From Corynebacterium hansenii (lineage in GTDB: Bacteria > Actinomycetota > Actinomycetes > Mycobacteriales > Mycobacteriaceae): a DNA stretch of 64,000 bases. A program made the translations under genes and the position numbers. Location of the stretch: positions 1,674,001-1,738,000 of the forward strand of contig NZ_CP047211.1 in assembly GCF_030408795.1 (NCBI RefSeq), in the 5' to 3' direction. Below the pieces are notes generated by a model, which had not been told where the DNA came from, did not search any database, and saw only the letters and a program-made list of their open reading frames with translations. Positions 9,101 through 17,850 of this stretch are shown one piece after another (position 1 is the stretch's first letter; each line of letters begins with the position of its first letter).

Positions 9101-10657
9101 GACGGCGGGAACGGTCATCTCGGCCAGTAGGCCGGCCCGCAGGGCCTTCGCCAGCGTCTCGCCCGGGTCGAGGCGGCGCATGGCCTTCACGGCGGCGGCG
9201 TTGACCGACTCCAGGCGGGGGTCCGTGAGGTGCCGCAGGTGGTTCTCGAGGCGGTGGGCGAGGTTGGGCAGCGACCCGCCTGCGTCGGCCACCCCGGCCG
9301 CCTGGCCGATCAGGCGCATCTCCACCAACCGGCGTCCGCCTTCGTGTTCCAGGAGAAGGCCCAGGTTTTCGCCGATGAACGCCGACGACAGGCTGTCATG
9401 AGCACGGATCCGCAGTTGCGGGTGGTCGAATATCGCGCGGAGATCGCGGGCCCGCCGCTCCTGGTTCGCCCACTCCCTCCAGGGCATGCGCGTGGACGCA
9501 TGCCGGTACCGTGGTTCGACCCACCACACGCGCGCGGCGGTCAGGGCATCGACGTATTCGATGGGCAACCACGCGAAATCGGCCGTGATGGGCGTTGCGG
9601 CGAGCGCGTCGCCCTGTGCCTCGATGGCGGCGAGGAACCGCGGGCTGAACTCCCGCAGTTTGTGGTAGGCGTCGCGCCCGAGCGCCGCCCGCGTCCATCG
9701 CAGGTACGCGGCGTCATCGGCGATGAGCCGTTCCCATGCGCCGATGTCCTCGAGGAACCGCAGCCAACCTTCGATGCTCAGTTCATCGGGGATGCTGTCC
9801 AGGTAGTGGTCGGCGCGTTCCGGATGCTCCTTCAGCCACGCGACCAGGGAAGCCCGCGTGGCCTTCCAGAAGCCCCCGGGCGCCGCGTCGAAGGCGGCGA
9901 GGCCGACGGCTTCGTCGTAAAGCCGCACGTCGACCTCCGCCGGCGTCAAACCCGCGGCCTTGCCGACCTTGCGCAGATCCCGCAAGCAGTGCGCATACGG
10001 CTCCTTGCCCGAGCGCATGCGCGAGCAGTTCAGGCGCAGCACGTACTCGAACGCCTCGGACGGATCGCCGAAACGCCCCATCGCGTCACCGGCCTCACGG
10101 GTGAGATCCTTGGCGCCCACGATGCCGCGGTCCGCGAACTCCAGGAACACGGCCTCGTGCCGCACCGGGTCGACGTCGATGCCGTGGGCCCGCTCCACCT
10201 CCCGGGCGCGGCCGAAATACTGGCGGGCGAACGCGTCGTTGCCGGCGTCGGCGTAGATGCGCGCGAGCTCCTCCAACAGCGTCGGCACGAAATGCGGCGC
10301 CGAGCGGGTCAGGTCACCGACGAGGGCGTCGAAGCGTTCCTTGACCTTCTTCGCCTGATTGCCCGCATGCCGCCGCGCCCACTCAAGGTCGCCGACGAGG
10401 TTCAGCGCGTGCCGGGCATTGGGGGGATCCGTGATGATCGGCCACGCCGGGAACCCAACCGCCCGCTGCCGCGTCCGCCCCACGGGTCGCGCGCCATCCG
10501 GTTCCAGGCCAACGGTCGCCTGTGCGAGGGTTTCCGCCTCCACCAGCGCCTCCGGCACCAGCTTGACGACGACCCGCCCATTGCCCGTGAACGTCGCGGC
10601 CGCGAGCACCGGATCGTCGCCCGGCGCGGACAAGGGCCGGACCACACCGACGCTCAT
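6167..10657 (-). CDS. Giant uncharacterised protein A (1496 aa)
   Basis: Full-length paralog of the product of 1456-6111, with the same order of blocks: VVVKLVPEALVEAET near residue 30, GFPAWPIITDP near 70, helical repeats containing FWKATRASLVAWL, a central beta-rich region with VFDSYPQLIIVCGDRFEVID, a helical region with LGMTAAAFNRAQGAV and a C-terminal winged-helix-like end (ARYFLQVLALA ... DAAASMLVDKGLLVEAKR ... SRFLPGGW). A short repeat EEAHAGSGEA lies before the last block. The ATG at 10657 overlaps the stop of the DUF4132 gene by four bases (ATGA), so the two are translationally coupled. An apparent 145-codon N-terminal extension upstream is a shadow of the DUF4132 gene. I infer a scaffold or effector of the MoxR-VWA module; nothing in the sequence shows a catalytic site. 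Confidence 0.82.
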   Translation of the reverse strand: MSVGVVRPLSAPGDDPVLAAATFTGNGRVVVKLVPEALVEAETLAQATVGLEPDGARPVGRTRQRAVGFPAWPIITDPPNARHALNLVGDLEWARRHAGNQAKKVKERFDALVGDLTRSAPHFVPTLLEELARIYADAGNDAFARQYFGRAREVERAHGIDVDPVRHEAVFLEFADRGIVGAKDLTREAGDAMGRFGDPSEAFEYVLRLNCSRMRSGKEPYAHCLRDLRKVGKAAGLTPAEVDVRLYDEAVGLAAFDAAPGGFWKATRASLVAWLKEHPERADHYLDSIPDELSIEGWLRFLEDIGAWERLIADDAAYLRWTRAALGRDAYHKLREFSPRFLAAIEAQGDALAATPITADFAWLPIEYVDALTAARVWWVEPRYRHASTRMPWREWANQERRARDLRAIFDHPQLRIRAHDSLSSAFIGENLGLLLEHEGGRRLVEMRLIGQAAGVADAGGSLPNLAHRLENHLRHLTDPRLESVNAAAVKAMRRLDPGETLAKALRAGLLAEMTVPAVEESAARLNAESDKPRPVKVFDSYPQLIIVCGDRFEVIDEGETTVSGQLPVDAYYVEFAVTVGDDVVFFHRTGSSWSPHVYWHGATSAKSTGYLGARNGTMSLPVDGGRLTGAGMIAPGQTDVIGFGADFACTADGSRIFAKVHGRFLEWDADAAEFTGDGVDVADLPGILGIGPLPMHGGIRGVESYPAFPATADSPAGATDGRHFAVTYAIDDQWGATTPLGDFQSPRAFDAVISRPGGGRWFVNGMRLVDASDGGLLIRHGGVLDDLPPSAIHLLRTRSEEASAAMRSFTAEDAEELLAAMSVEPDREVDFEGVEDPIATEWRNRGRRKAAARSVDAEPGTDAWEIARRLLGTSDPMLVGAVIEVAADVAALSRGFRALASSDEETVDRFAMSAGAHFLLGDLSGTRYLAGADKEVPVALAALAAELAEPGCSAGHGGEGTKGFVRYIGHERSLLAMLSAPALDRALVREITGLLRELVDAGVLCSGWTTRREEVPLVLEDGSPHWEDGAFYAEVIGDDEGRWWLVVAPDDSVASEDRMSAEEFLAGLDALDARGDGVPDFAAQAEAVAAGTNLTADVARFLVGGASATRAHLWGDVQDRRKEAHREALGMTAAAFNRAQGAVHDMPWRVIAAMALAGLPGGDVSRAIDEGPDADAMVEAWRRETGDLGFRVTDSERAAIGRTVRVNADRYIDDILHPLQLDGRNPHDVNFYVAPLLTLASMRGEGDPIRPFLREQFRRLSAGIEQSLQVPRFVQSVKGELGGDYSTVENETGLQIHRVLTEGILDELLADLESDEAHAGSGEAEEAHAGSGEAGGVPDGHPMDPLVSAPETVSAVMESLGLDEDAARYFLQVLALATPTDANIREWNGWRKKNIDAAASMLVDKGLLVEAKRAGAGRSRFLPGGWLDPSPGEKGMEVWKAPLYLLWRDTKMRPVVPTCPPLVPVGRLFADAWERYGSGDVPGYEELTTTRYRRR

Positions 10658-11541
10658 GCCTGCGCCGCGTCGTCGCCGATGGTGCGCCCGCCGTAGACGA
10701 ACTCCGCCATGCGCACGCCTTCGGACCAGGTCACCGGGCCCACGTCCTCGGGTTTGATCGCGATCCCGTTGCGCGAGAAGTACAGGTCCCGCAGCGTCGC
10801 CCCGCCCTCGTAATCGTCGTCCACCTGCAACGTGGCGGTGGTCTCCACGCGCCGGCCCCCGATGTCTTCCACGACTCGGAGGTAGATGCCGGTGACGCCC
10901 TCCGAGAACTCGACCGAGAATCCGCCGCCGCGGCTGCGCCCGACCAGGGCGTTGGCCCTCGCGTACTTCGCGTCGCGGTACTTCTCCATCGCGGCACGAC
11001 GGCCGGCGGCGTCGGCGGGCTTGCGGTGGGTGTCGCGGAAGAGCTGATCGAAGCCCTGGAGGATTCCGAGCTCCACGGAAAACTCCCGCCAATCCGCGAG
11101 GTCCTCCATCAGGACCGGATGCGGCAGGATGACCATGGTGTCGTCGTCGACGGGGACCGTCACGGTCTCGCCGTCCAGATCCACCAGGCTCAGGCCGTCA
11201 TCGTCGGCGGCGCGCAGAAGCCCCTCCGAGCCGTCGTACTCCACGACGGCATCGGCGAACATGGCCCGCCAGGAAGGATCCGGCCACACCGCCGCGATCA
11301 GCCGGGACGGGATCGGCGAGCCGGACAGGAACCACTCCCGCACCGTGTCGGAGCATTCGACCCGATGCTGAGCGAGCGACGTGCGCAGCGCATCGAGCCG
11401 GTCGTATTCGGGAAGCTTGCGGGCCTTCGCGGGCACCGTCTTGAGCAGCTGCCCCTTCGCGTTCCTGGCGAGGATCTCTTCGCCGTCCAGGAGGAACTGA
11501 TAGTCCCCCGCGTCGATCCATTCCGCCGCCGAAGCCGTCAT
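10654..11541 (-). CDS. DUF4132 domain protein (MolR/YehI-like domain), 295 aa
   Basis: The whole protein looks like the DUF4132 module found at the C-terminus of E. coli YehI (MolR). It opens with a W-DAGDYQF-L strand pair, then a KTVPAKARKL/YDRLDALRTSLAQHR helix, a LVDLDGETVTVP strand pair, an LPHPVLMEDLADWREF block and an ILQGFDQLFRD motif, ending in a beta-rich region. E. coli YehI is about 1200 residues, so this is a free-standing version of the domain. AAGGGAA lies 9 bases before the ATG at 11541. Downstream it overlaps giant A by four bases; upstream, 98 bases separate it from the SWIM gene. The domain has no proven biochemical activity. The association with a MoxR ATPase, VWA and SWIM genes mirrors the E. 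coli yeh region (from memory). Confidence 0.75.
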   Translation of the reverse strand: MTASAAEWIDAGDYQFLLDGEEILARNAKGQLLKTVPAKARKLPEYDRLDALRTSLAQHRVECSDTVREWFLSGSPIPSRLIAAVWPDPSWRAMFADAVVEYDGSEGLLRAADDDGLSLVDLDGETVTVPVDDDTMVILPHPVLMEDLADWREFSVELGILQGFDQLFRDTHRKPADAAGRRAAMEKYRDAKYARANALVGRSRGGGFSVEFSEGVTGIYLRVVEDIGGRRVETTATLQVDDDYEGGATLRDLYFSRNGIAIKPEDVGPVTWSEGVRMAEFVYGGRTIGDDAAQA

Positions 11542-11566
11542 GCGCGCCGGTTCCCTTCCCGTCGTC

Positions 11567-11577
11567 CGTCGTCAAGC
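11567..11577 (-). repeat. Intergenic copy of the 11-mer GCTTGACGACG (minus orientation)
   Basis: This copy lies in the 98-base gap between the SWIM gene and the DUF4132 gene. It belongs to the set of ten copies described in the findings. Confidence 0.6.
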
Positions 11578-11639
11578 GGGCGGATGCGTGGAATCCGCCG
11601 CCCTGTTATCTTCGCCGCGAGTTTACGGGCGCGGCCGGA

Positions 11640-13241
11640 TCAGCGCCCCAGATAAACGTGAATGCGTGCGATGGCCGTCGCATCGGTCGACTCGAGCAGG
11701 CCCCGGAGCAATTCGGCCGCGACCGGGGCGGCGAGATCGTCGAGCCTCGCGGCGTCGGCGAGGACCCTGCGCTCGCGGGCGCGGATGGCCGTCGCACCGC
11801 CCGCGACGGCGAGCCCCGACCAGTCGGCGAGCATCTGCGCGACACCGGCCGCGGGGACGACGAGACCACGTTCCACGGGGCCGACCACGGCGCCGACCAC
11901 GGCGTCATTGACCGTCGGCCGGTCGAGCCCGGGGAACACCTGCTCCCCGCCGTCGCCCCACAGGCGCACGGCCTTGCCCCCGTCTGCGACGACGGTCACG
12001 GAGGTCTGCGAACGAAGCCACGCGACCACGCCGCCCAGCCCGGCGCGTCGGGCGTCTGTCGAGAATCGGAGTTCACGGGTGCCCCCGGACGGTTCCGTCA
12101 CGGCGAACCCACGTCGGTCGGCGGACTCGACCGTGCCCTCGAAAACCCGATACGCGTCGATGCCGCGCAGATCGTCGGGCGTCACCGGAGCCCCGAGCGC
12201 GGCCCGCACCCCGCGGCCCCGGCCGAGCCGGCCGTCGGCGCTCGTCCGCCCGCCGGAGATGAGCAGGCGGTGCCGCGCGAGTTCCGCATGGGAGCAGTGC
12301 AGATCGCCCAGCGCCGCCCGGCCCAGCCACGCCGCCGGCACGTCGGAGGCGTCGCCGGGTGGGGTGTGGGCGAACTCGAGCAGTTCGCCGCGCGCGTCGG
12401 CGAACGTCAGCACGACTCCGGCGAAGCCGGATGCCGCGACGACGGGTTCGGCGCAGACGGGCACGAACGTGCCGGTGCCGCGGCCGTCGAGTGCGGAGTA
12501 CGTGCGCCGCGCCTGCCCGACCGCGTCGTCGGAGCCGGGGTTTTCGGCCAGCGCGTGCGCCGCTGTGGCCAGGGCCCCGACGCGCCGCGCGAGATCGTCG
12601 CGGCCGGGCGGAGCCAGGGTCCGCATGCTTCGCGACGCCCCGACCACGCCGGTGAGCGCCCTCTCCAACCTCGGCAACGCCGCCGCACGCGCCGACTGGA
12701 GCAGGGCCAGGCCGGCGGCATGATCGGCGACGCCGAGTGCGCCGATGCCCCGTTCGAGAATGACGTCGACGATGCGCCGGGACCGCTCCGCCAGATCGCG
12801 GCGATGCTCGAGTTCCGCCGCGGCGATGACGCGGTCGGGAGTCGCGGGGGCGTCGGCGCCCGGTGGGTCGGCGACCGGAGCATCGGCGGGAGAAAGTGTG
12901 GAACTAGCGTCCTCCGCCGGCGCTCCCGCAGTCTCCGCGGGCACGGTTTCCGGCGGCGCCACCGCCGATTCTCCCGCCGCCGGTGTGTCCGCCGCCGGTG
13001 CATCCGCCACCGGTGCCGCCAGCGCCACCGCGCCGACGTGCGCGCATTTCGGGGAAAGCAGGCAATCGCAGGTCAGCGTGTCGGACACCGTGACCACGTG
13101 ATCGCCGACCGTGATCCGGTCGCCGTCGACGGGCCATGCGGAGCATTCGGCGGCGAGCGCCCCCGCCCGCCTCTTCAGTCGGGACGGCAGGGCGTCGATG
13201 AGCGCGGCGGCGACGTCCGGGGGCAGCGCGGGGAGGCTCAT
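11640..13241 (-). CDS. SWIM zinc-finger protein (YehQ-like), 533 aa
   Basis: The N-terminal SWIM finger has C58, C60, C66 and H68 (TCDCLLSPKCAHV, CxCx5CxH). It is preceded by the usual beta-hairpin and followed by an Ala/Pro-rich linker (about residues 75-140). The rest is a large helical/beta region with no recognised domain. SWIM fingers bind DNA or proteins. The ATG at 13241 overlaps the stop of the DUF5682-VWA gene by four bases (ATGA), so the pair is coupled; the in-frame extension to 13262 is not needed. The gene order MoxR, DUF5682/VWA, SWIM is the arrangement of E. coli yehL-yehM-yehP-yehQ as I recall it. The role of the SWIM partner is unknown; substrate or nucleic-acid recognition for the ATPase-VWA pair is an inference. 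Confidence 0.85.
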   Translation of the reverse strand: MSLPALPPDVAAALIDALPSRLKRRAGALAAECSAWPVDGDRITVGDHVVTVSDTLTCDCLLSPKCAHVGAVALAAPVADAPAADTPAAGESAVAPPETVPAETAGAPAEDASSTLSPADAPVADPPGADAPATPDRVIAAAELEHRRDLAERSRRIVDVILERGIGALGVADHAAGLALLQSARAAALPRLERALTGVVGASRSMRTLAPPGRDDLARRVGALATAAHALAENPGSDDAVGQARRTYSALDGRGTGTFVPVCAEPVVAASGFAGVVLTFADARGELLEFAHTPPGDASDVPAAWLGRAALGDLHCSHAELARHRLLISGGRTSADGRLGRGRGVRAALGAPVTPDDLRGIDAYRVFEGTVESADRRGFAVTEPSGGTRELRFSTDARRAGLGGVVAWLRSQTSVTVVADGGKAVRLWGDGGEQVFPGLDRPTVNDAVVGAVVGPVERGLVVPAAGVAQMLADWSGLAVAGGATAIRARERRVLADAARLDDLAAPVAAELLRGLLESTDATAIARIHVYLGR

Positions 13242-16200
13242 GCGAGCACCTGCCCCACCCACCGGGCCAACTGCAGCGGGCTGAGCGAAGCCACCCGCAT
13301 GCCCGCGGCGGCGACCGCCTCGGCGATGCCGACGTTGTAGACGGCGTTTCCCGAATCATCGAGCGCCGCGCACCCGATGAGGTGCACCCCCGAATCCGCC
13401 AGAGCGCCCACCTGGTGCAGCAGGCCACCCACGTTGCCGCCTTCCTCGAAATCGCTGATGAGGATCAGCGCGGTGCGGTTGGGCACCTTCACCAGCGTCG
13501 CCGCGTAGGCGACGGCCGAGGCGATGTCCGTGCCGCCGCCGACGGAGATCTCCAGCAGGAGCTGCAGCGGGTCCTCGACGTGGTCGCTGAGATCGGCGAT
13601 CGCGGTGTCGAAGGTGACGAAACTGATCCGGTACGTGGGCACGCCCGCGAGGATCGCGGCGGTCATGGCCGCGTAGACGGTCGATGCCTCCATGGATCCG
13701 GAAACATCGACCAGGACGATGATGTGCCACGGGCTGATCCGCTTCTCCGGGGTGCGGAAATAGGGCGTGACCGGCACGACGCGCGGCGTTCCATCGACGT
13801 CGACGACGTGGCGCAGGTTCCTCCGGATCGTCGCCGGGACGTCCAGCTCCGGCGACGATCGCCGGGAGGGCACCGACGACGCCGCGCCCCGCAGCGCCGG
13901 GGCGAGATCGCGGGCCAGCGCCGCGGACAGCTCGGCGATGACCTTCGCGATGATCGGGCGGATCTTGCGCAGCCGCGCCTCCGGCAGCGCGCCCCGGAGG
14001 TTGAGCATCGTCGTCAGCAGTTCGACGCTGGGGCGCACGTCATCCGGGCGCAGATGCTCGACCATGTCGGCGCGCCCCCGTTCGGCGGCGCGGCCCGCGA
14101 TTTCGTGGACGTGCTCGCCGCCGAACAGCGCTTCGATGTCCTCCGCCCATTGGCGCGCCGACACCTGCCCCGTTCCGCCGCCGGCGCCGATGCGCCCGTC
14201 GGATTCGCCCGAGGGGTCCGACCGAGGGTCTCCGTACAGTTCGTCGAGTGCCCCGGCCATCGCCGCCGCCTTCCCCGCGAGCGCATCGGGTTCCGCGCCG
14301 AGGACCAGCCGCCACCGCATCGCCGGGGTGAACGACATGTCCCGCAGCCCCAACGCCCGCAGTCTCGCGGCTGCGGCGGCGTCGGCTTCCGCGTTCGCGG
14401 CGAGCGTCGCCGGACTCGCCGCCTGCGGCGCCGCCTTCCCCACGCGCCGTGCGACGTGGTCCAGGAAACGCTCGCGCTCGGCGGGCGCCACCGGATCGAA
14501 GGCGCCGCGCAACCGCGGCAGCGCCGCGACGAACGACGCATCGGGCATGGATTCCACGCGCTCCTCGACGCCGTCCAACAACTCGCCGTCCGCCCATGTG
14601 CCCCGAGAGGCGAGCAGGAAGCCGGTCAACGATCGCGCCGGGCCGGGCGCCGCCATCGCACCGTCCACCCAGCTGCCGAGCAGCGCGGACACCTCGTCAG
14701 AGCTTTCCGCGTCCATGCCGGATTCTTCCGCGTCCATGCCGGCGTCGTCCGGTTCGCCCGACGCCACCGATTCCCCCGGAGCACCCGTCGGCTCGTGTTC
14801 CCCGTACATCGCCAGCACGGCCGTCGCCGCGCCGCGCATGAGATCGGATCCGGAGCGCGACATCTGCTCCAGCGACGCCATCGCGCGGACGCGATGATCC
14901 GGCAGCAATCCGGCCACTCCCGCCAGCAGCGCGGCATCGGCGTCGTCGTCCGATCCGGCGACGCCGGGCATTTCGCGCACGACGGCGTCGGAAAGCGACT
15001 CCGCGACCTCCGCCGCCCGGTCCACCAGCCGCTGCGGCAACAGCGTGGCCGCCGGTTCGCGGCCGCCGCCCATGCCGACCAGCATCTCCGACGCCCGCAG
15101 CGCCGTGGCGAACCCGGCGCGCGGCGCGACGTCGGCGGCGATCTTCTCCAGCGCCCGCCCGAGCGGTTCCGGCAGCGCCGCGGCGGCCGCATCCCCTGCG
15201 ACCCCGAGGAGCACATCCGGGTCGCCGGCCCACCCCGCGACCCGCCGGTTCAACGTGTTCGCCGCCGCCTGCTCCAGCGTCGCGCCCGCGGTGCACACGC
15301 CGAGCGCCCCGGCCGTGCTGGACCGGTATTCGCAGGTGACTGTGTACCCGCGGGTCTCCAGGCCCCGGACCTGTCCCGAGGTGCGTTCCTTCTCGTATGG
15401 GACATCCAGCACCGCGAGCCGCGCCAGCGCGACATGTCGCCGCAGGTCGCGGCCTCCCTTGAACGGGTCGATGCGCCTGCGCACCACACCGTCGGTCGGC
15501 GACGCGGGCAGCCCCACCGACGCGAGCAGCTCGCGGGCGTGGACCTCCAGCGCGGGTTCGGGTGCGCCGTCGACGAGCTTTCCGCGCCTGTCGCCGATCA
15601 TGACCTTCTGCAGCGCCCGGGCCACGGTGCGCCCCCGTCCGATCACCGATCCGTGGGCGAACACGGACGTCAGCGCTTCCATCACTTCGCGGCGGCCCGG
15701 CGCGGGGATGCCCCGCAGCCTCGCGAGGTCGCCCGCGATGCGCACCGCCTCGACCACTTCACCGGTGCCGGCGGGTTCCCCGCCCTTGCGCATCTCCCGG
15801 GCGACCTCGGTGATCACGCGGGTCGCGAGCTTTTCGACGTCCCCCGACCCCGACGCTTCGACGATTCCCTGCTGCCACCGCGGATCCCGGATGCCCGAGG
15901 CGTAACCCGACCGCGAGTCCAATTCGGCGAAGCCGTAGGGAACCAGCGACACCGGCGCATCGGCGACCTCGGCGGGCCGGGCCGGTTCCCCGTCCATGAG
16001 GGCCAGGCAGTGGAAGGATCCGACGACCGCCATGACCCTGCGCCCGCGCAGGTCCTCCAGGCAGGCGCGCATGTTGGCTTCGCGTGCGCGGGTGCGGGCG
16101 TCGACCCGGGTTTCCGCCAAACGCGCGCCGACTCCGACGGCCAGCGCCGCGCGCCGCACCCGCCGCCACTGCGCGCCCACCGACCGGGCCTCGACCCGCG

Positions 16201-16711
16201 TGTCCCACGCCTCCTGGTCGATGAGGTCGGCGGTGTCCACGATCGCGGTCGCCTCGCTGCCCTCCCCATCGCCGGCTCCGTCACCGGCGGTACGGCCCCC
16301 GTCGCCCTCGCCGTTTCCTTGCTCGTCGTTTCCCCCTTCACCGATAACCGCCCCCGCCGGCAGGTCGATGCAGTGGACGTCGACGCCCTCGCGGTGCGCC
16401 CAGCGGAGGATCGCAAGCTCCGGCGAGAAGTCGGCGAAGGGGTACAGGCCCGGCCCGGCCCCGCCCCCGACCGCGATGGCCACCGGCGCGACGGTGCCGG
16501 GGTCGGCGACCCACGGCAGCATCGGCGCCAATTCGGCGGGCATTTCGATGGCGATCGCCTCCGGCCGCCATTCCTCCGCAGCGGCGACGATCGCGCGGGC
16601 GCAGGCCGGCGAATGGTGCCGCACCCCGAAGAGCATGACCTCCGGCGACGGCCCGGCCACGAGCGCGTCGACGATCTCCGCGGGGCCGTTCACGTCCGCG
16701 GGCCCGTTCAC
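13238..16711 (-). CDS. DUF5682-VWA fusion protein (YehM + YehP equivalent), 1157 aa
   Basis: The N-terminal part (about 1-750) is DUF5682-like: VMLFGVRHHSPACARAIVAA, IAIEMPAELAPML and FADFSPELAILRWA at the start, then long helical segments. The C-terminal 160 residues form a VWA domain with an intact MIDAS: DVSGS near residue 1000, the threonine in GGGTD and the aspartate in LISDFEEGG. In E. coli these two parts are, from memory, the separate proteins YehM and YehP, and their combined length is close to this one. The start is the GTG at 16711, which overlaps the MoxR stop by four bases (GTGA); the longer upstream reading is a shadow of the MoxR gene. The VWA domain is expected to be the partner the MoxR ATPase acts on. 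Confidence 0.88.
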   Translation of the reverse strand: MNGPADVNGPAEIVDALVAGPSPEVMLFGVRHHSPACARAIVAAAEEWRPEAIAIEMPAELAPMLPWVADPGTVAPVAIAVGGGAGPGLYPFADFSPELAILRWAHREGVDVHCIDLPAGAVIGEGGNDEQGNGEGDGGRTAGDGAGDGEGSEATAIVDTADLIDQEAWDTRVEARSVGAQWRRVRRAALAVGVGARLAETRVDARTRAREANMRACLEDLRGRRVMAVVGSFHCLALMDGEPARPAEVADAPVSLVPYGFAELDSRSGYASGIRDPRWQQGIVEASGSGDVEKLATRVITEVAREMRKGGEPAGTGEVVEAVRIAGDLARLRGIPAPGRREVMEALTSVFAHGSVIGRGRTVARALQKVMIGDRRGKLVDGAPEPALEVHARELLASVGLPASPTDGVVRRRIDPFKGGRDLRRHVALARLAVLDVPYEKERTSGQVRGLETRGYTVTCEYRSSTAGALGVCTAGATLEQAAANTLNRRVAGWAGDPDVLLGVAGDAAAAALPEPLGRALEKIAADVAPRAGFATALRASEMLVGMGGGREPAATLLPQRLVDRAAEVAESLSDAVVREMPGVAGSDDDADAALLAGVAGLLPDHRVRAMASLEQMSRSGSDLMRGAATAVLAMYGEHEPTGAPGESVASGEPDDAGMDAEESGMDAESSDEVSALLGSWVDGAMAAPGPARSLTGFLLASRGTWADGELLDGVEERVESMPDASFVAALPRLRGAFDPVAPAERERFLDHVARRVGKAAPQAASPATLAANAEADAAAAARLRALGLRDMSFTPAMRWRLVLGAEPDALAGKAAAMAGALDELYGDPRSDPSGESDGRIGAGGGTGQVSARQWAEDIEALFGGEHVHEIAGRAAERGRADMVEHLRPDDVRPSVELLTTMLNLRGALPEARLRKIRPIIAKVIAELSAALARDLAPALRGAASSVPSRRSSPELDVPATIRRNLRHVVDVDGTPRVVPVTPYFRTPEKRISPWHIIVLVDVSGSMEASTVYAAMTAAILAGVPTYRISFVTFDTAIADLSDHVEDPLQLLLEISVGGGTDIASAVAYAATLVKVPNRTALILISDFEEGGNVGGLLHQVGALADSGVHLIGCAALDDSGNAVYNVGIAEAVAAAGMRVASLSPLQLARWVGQVLA

Positions 16712-17811
16712 AGCAGCCCCCGCCGCCCCCACAACCGCGCCCACGGGCCCTCGGGGTCGGACTCGGCGCGCCGGTGCACGGCGGAGTCCCAGTAGGCGCG
16801 CAGCCGGTCGGCGTCGCGGTCGTCGTCCTTGCGCACCGCACCGAGCAGGTGCCCCGGGATCGACTCGGTGCCGGCGGTGCCGGGGAAATACGCTTCGGCC
16901 AGCGCGATGGACGAGGAAATGGCCACGGCCTCCGCGGTGGACAGCACGGACCCCGGCTTTTCGACGGCCCATCCCTCGCGCGTCCGCCCGACCCTCAGAT
17001 CGCGGAAGATCGTGACCAGCGTGGACACGACCTCCTCGTCCACCTCGGCGAGGACGTCGGCCCGCTCGAGCGCGGCCTTGGTCTGCTCGGCGACGAGCGC
17101 CATTTCGGCGCCGGCGTCGGCGATGGGTTCGACCAGCTCGAAGTTGAAGCGGCGCTTGAGCGCGGCGCTCATTTCGCTGACGCCCTTGTCCCGCAGGTTG
17201 GCGGTGGCGATGACGCCGAAGCCCTCCACCGCGGCCACCGAATGCTCGCCGAGCTCGGGCACGGCGATGCGCCGCTCCGACAGCACGGGCACCAGCGCGT
17301 CCTGGACCTCGGGCAGGCAGCGGGTGATCTCCTCGACGCGGGCGATGCGCCCGGATTCCATCGCCTGCATCACCGGCGACGGCACCAGCGCTTCCCTCGA
17401 GGGGCCGCCGGTGAGCAGCAGGCCGTAGTTCCAGCCGTAGCGCAGCTGGTCCTCCGTCGTGCCCGCGCTGCCCTGCACCGTCAAACCCGAGGTGCCGCAG
17501 ATCGCGGCGGACAGCAGCTCCGACAGCATCGACTTCGCCGTGCCCGGCTCGCCGACCAGCATCAGCGCCCGCGAGCCCGCCAGGGTGACCACGCACCTCT
17601 CCACGAGCGCGCGGTCGCCCACGAACTTGCGGCTGATGTCACGGCGCTTGCGGCCGTCGCGAAGCCCCTCGGCACCGCAGATGAAGTCGACGACCCGCGC
17701 GGGGGTCATCGCCCATCCCGGCGGGCGCGCGCCATCGTCCACCGAGCAGAGGAAATCCAATTCCCCGGCGAAGCGTTCTTCCGGAAGGGTGACCTGCGCC
17801 CGCGTTTCCAT
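16708..17811 (-). CDS. MoxR-family AAA+ ATPase (YehL subfamily)
   Basis: A 367-residue AAA+ ATPase. Walker A is GEPGTAKS (87-94). The Walker B region reads GRIARVEEITRC, with VEEI where MoxR proteins usually have DEI. Sensor 1 is VIATANLRDKG and an arginine-finger region follows at LKRRFNFE. MoxR ATPases are chaperone-like machines that remodel or activate proteins bound to VWA partners. The start at 17811 (METRAQVT) fits the family; the longer reading would run across the divergent gnd start. It is the first gene of the minus-strand module and is translationally coupled to the DUF5682-VWA gene. Only 52 bases separate it from gnd, so both promoters lie in or next to that gap. Confidence 0.9.
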   Translation of the reverse strand: METRAQVTLPEERFAGELDFLCSVDDGARPPGWAMTPARVVDFICGAEGLRDGRKRRDISRKFVGDRALVERCVVTLAGSRALMLVGEPGTAKSMLSELLSAAICGTSGLTVQGSAGTTEDQLRYGWNYGLLLTGGPSREALVPSPVMQAMESGRIARVEEITRCLPEVQDALVPVLSERRIAVPELGEHSVAAVEGFGVIATANLRDKGVSEMSAALKRRFNFELVEPIADAGAEMALVAEQTKAALERADVLAEVDEEVVSTLVTIFRDLRVGRTREGWAVEKPGSVLSTAEAVAISSSIALAEAYFPGTAGTESIPGHLLGAVRKDDDRDADRLRAYWDSAVHRRAESDPEGPWARLWGRRGLL

Positions 17812-17850
17812 GGCGCCCGATGCTACCGGCACGCCGCGGACCCGTGCGCT

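Noticed and set aside
6110..9130. A 1006-codon plus-strand frame opposite giant protein A
   Set aside because: Same reasons: low-complexity basic composition and a true gene on the other strand with a conserved paralog.
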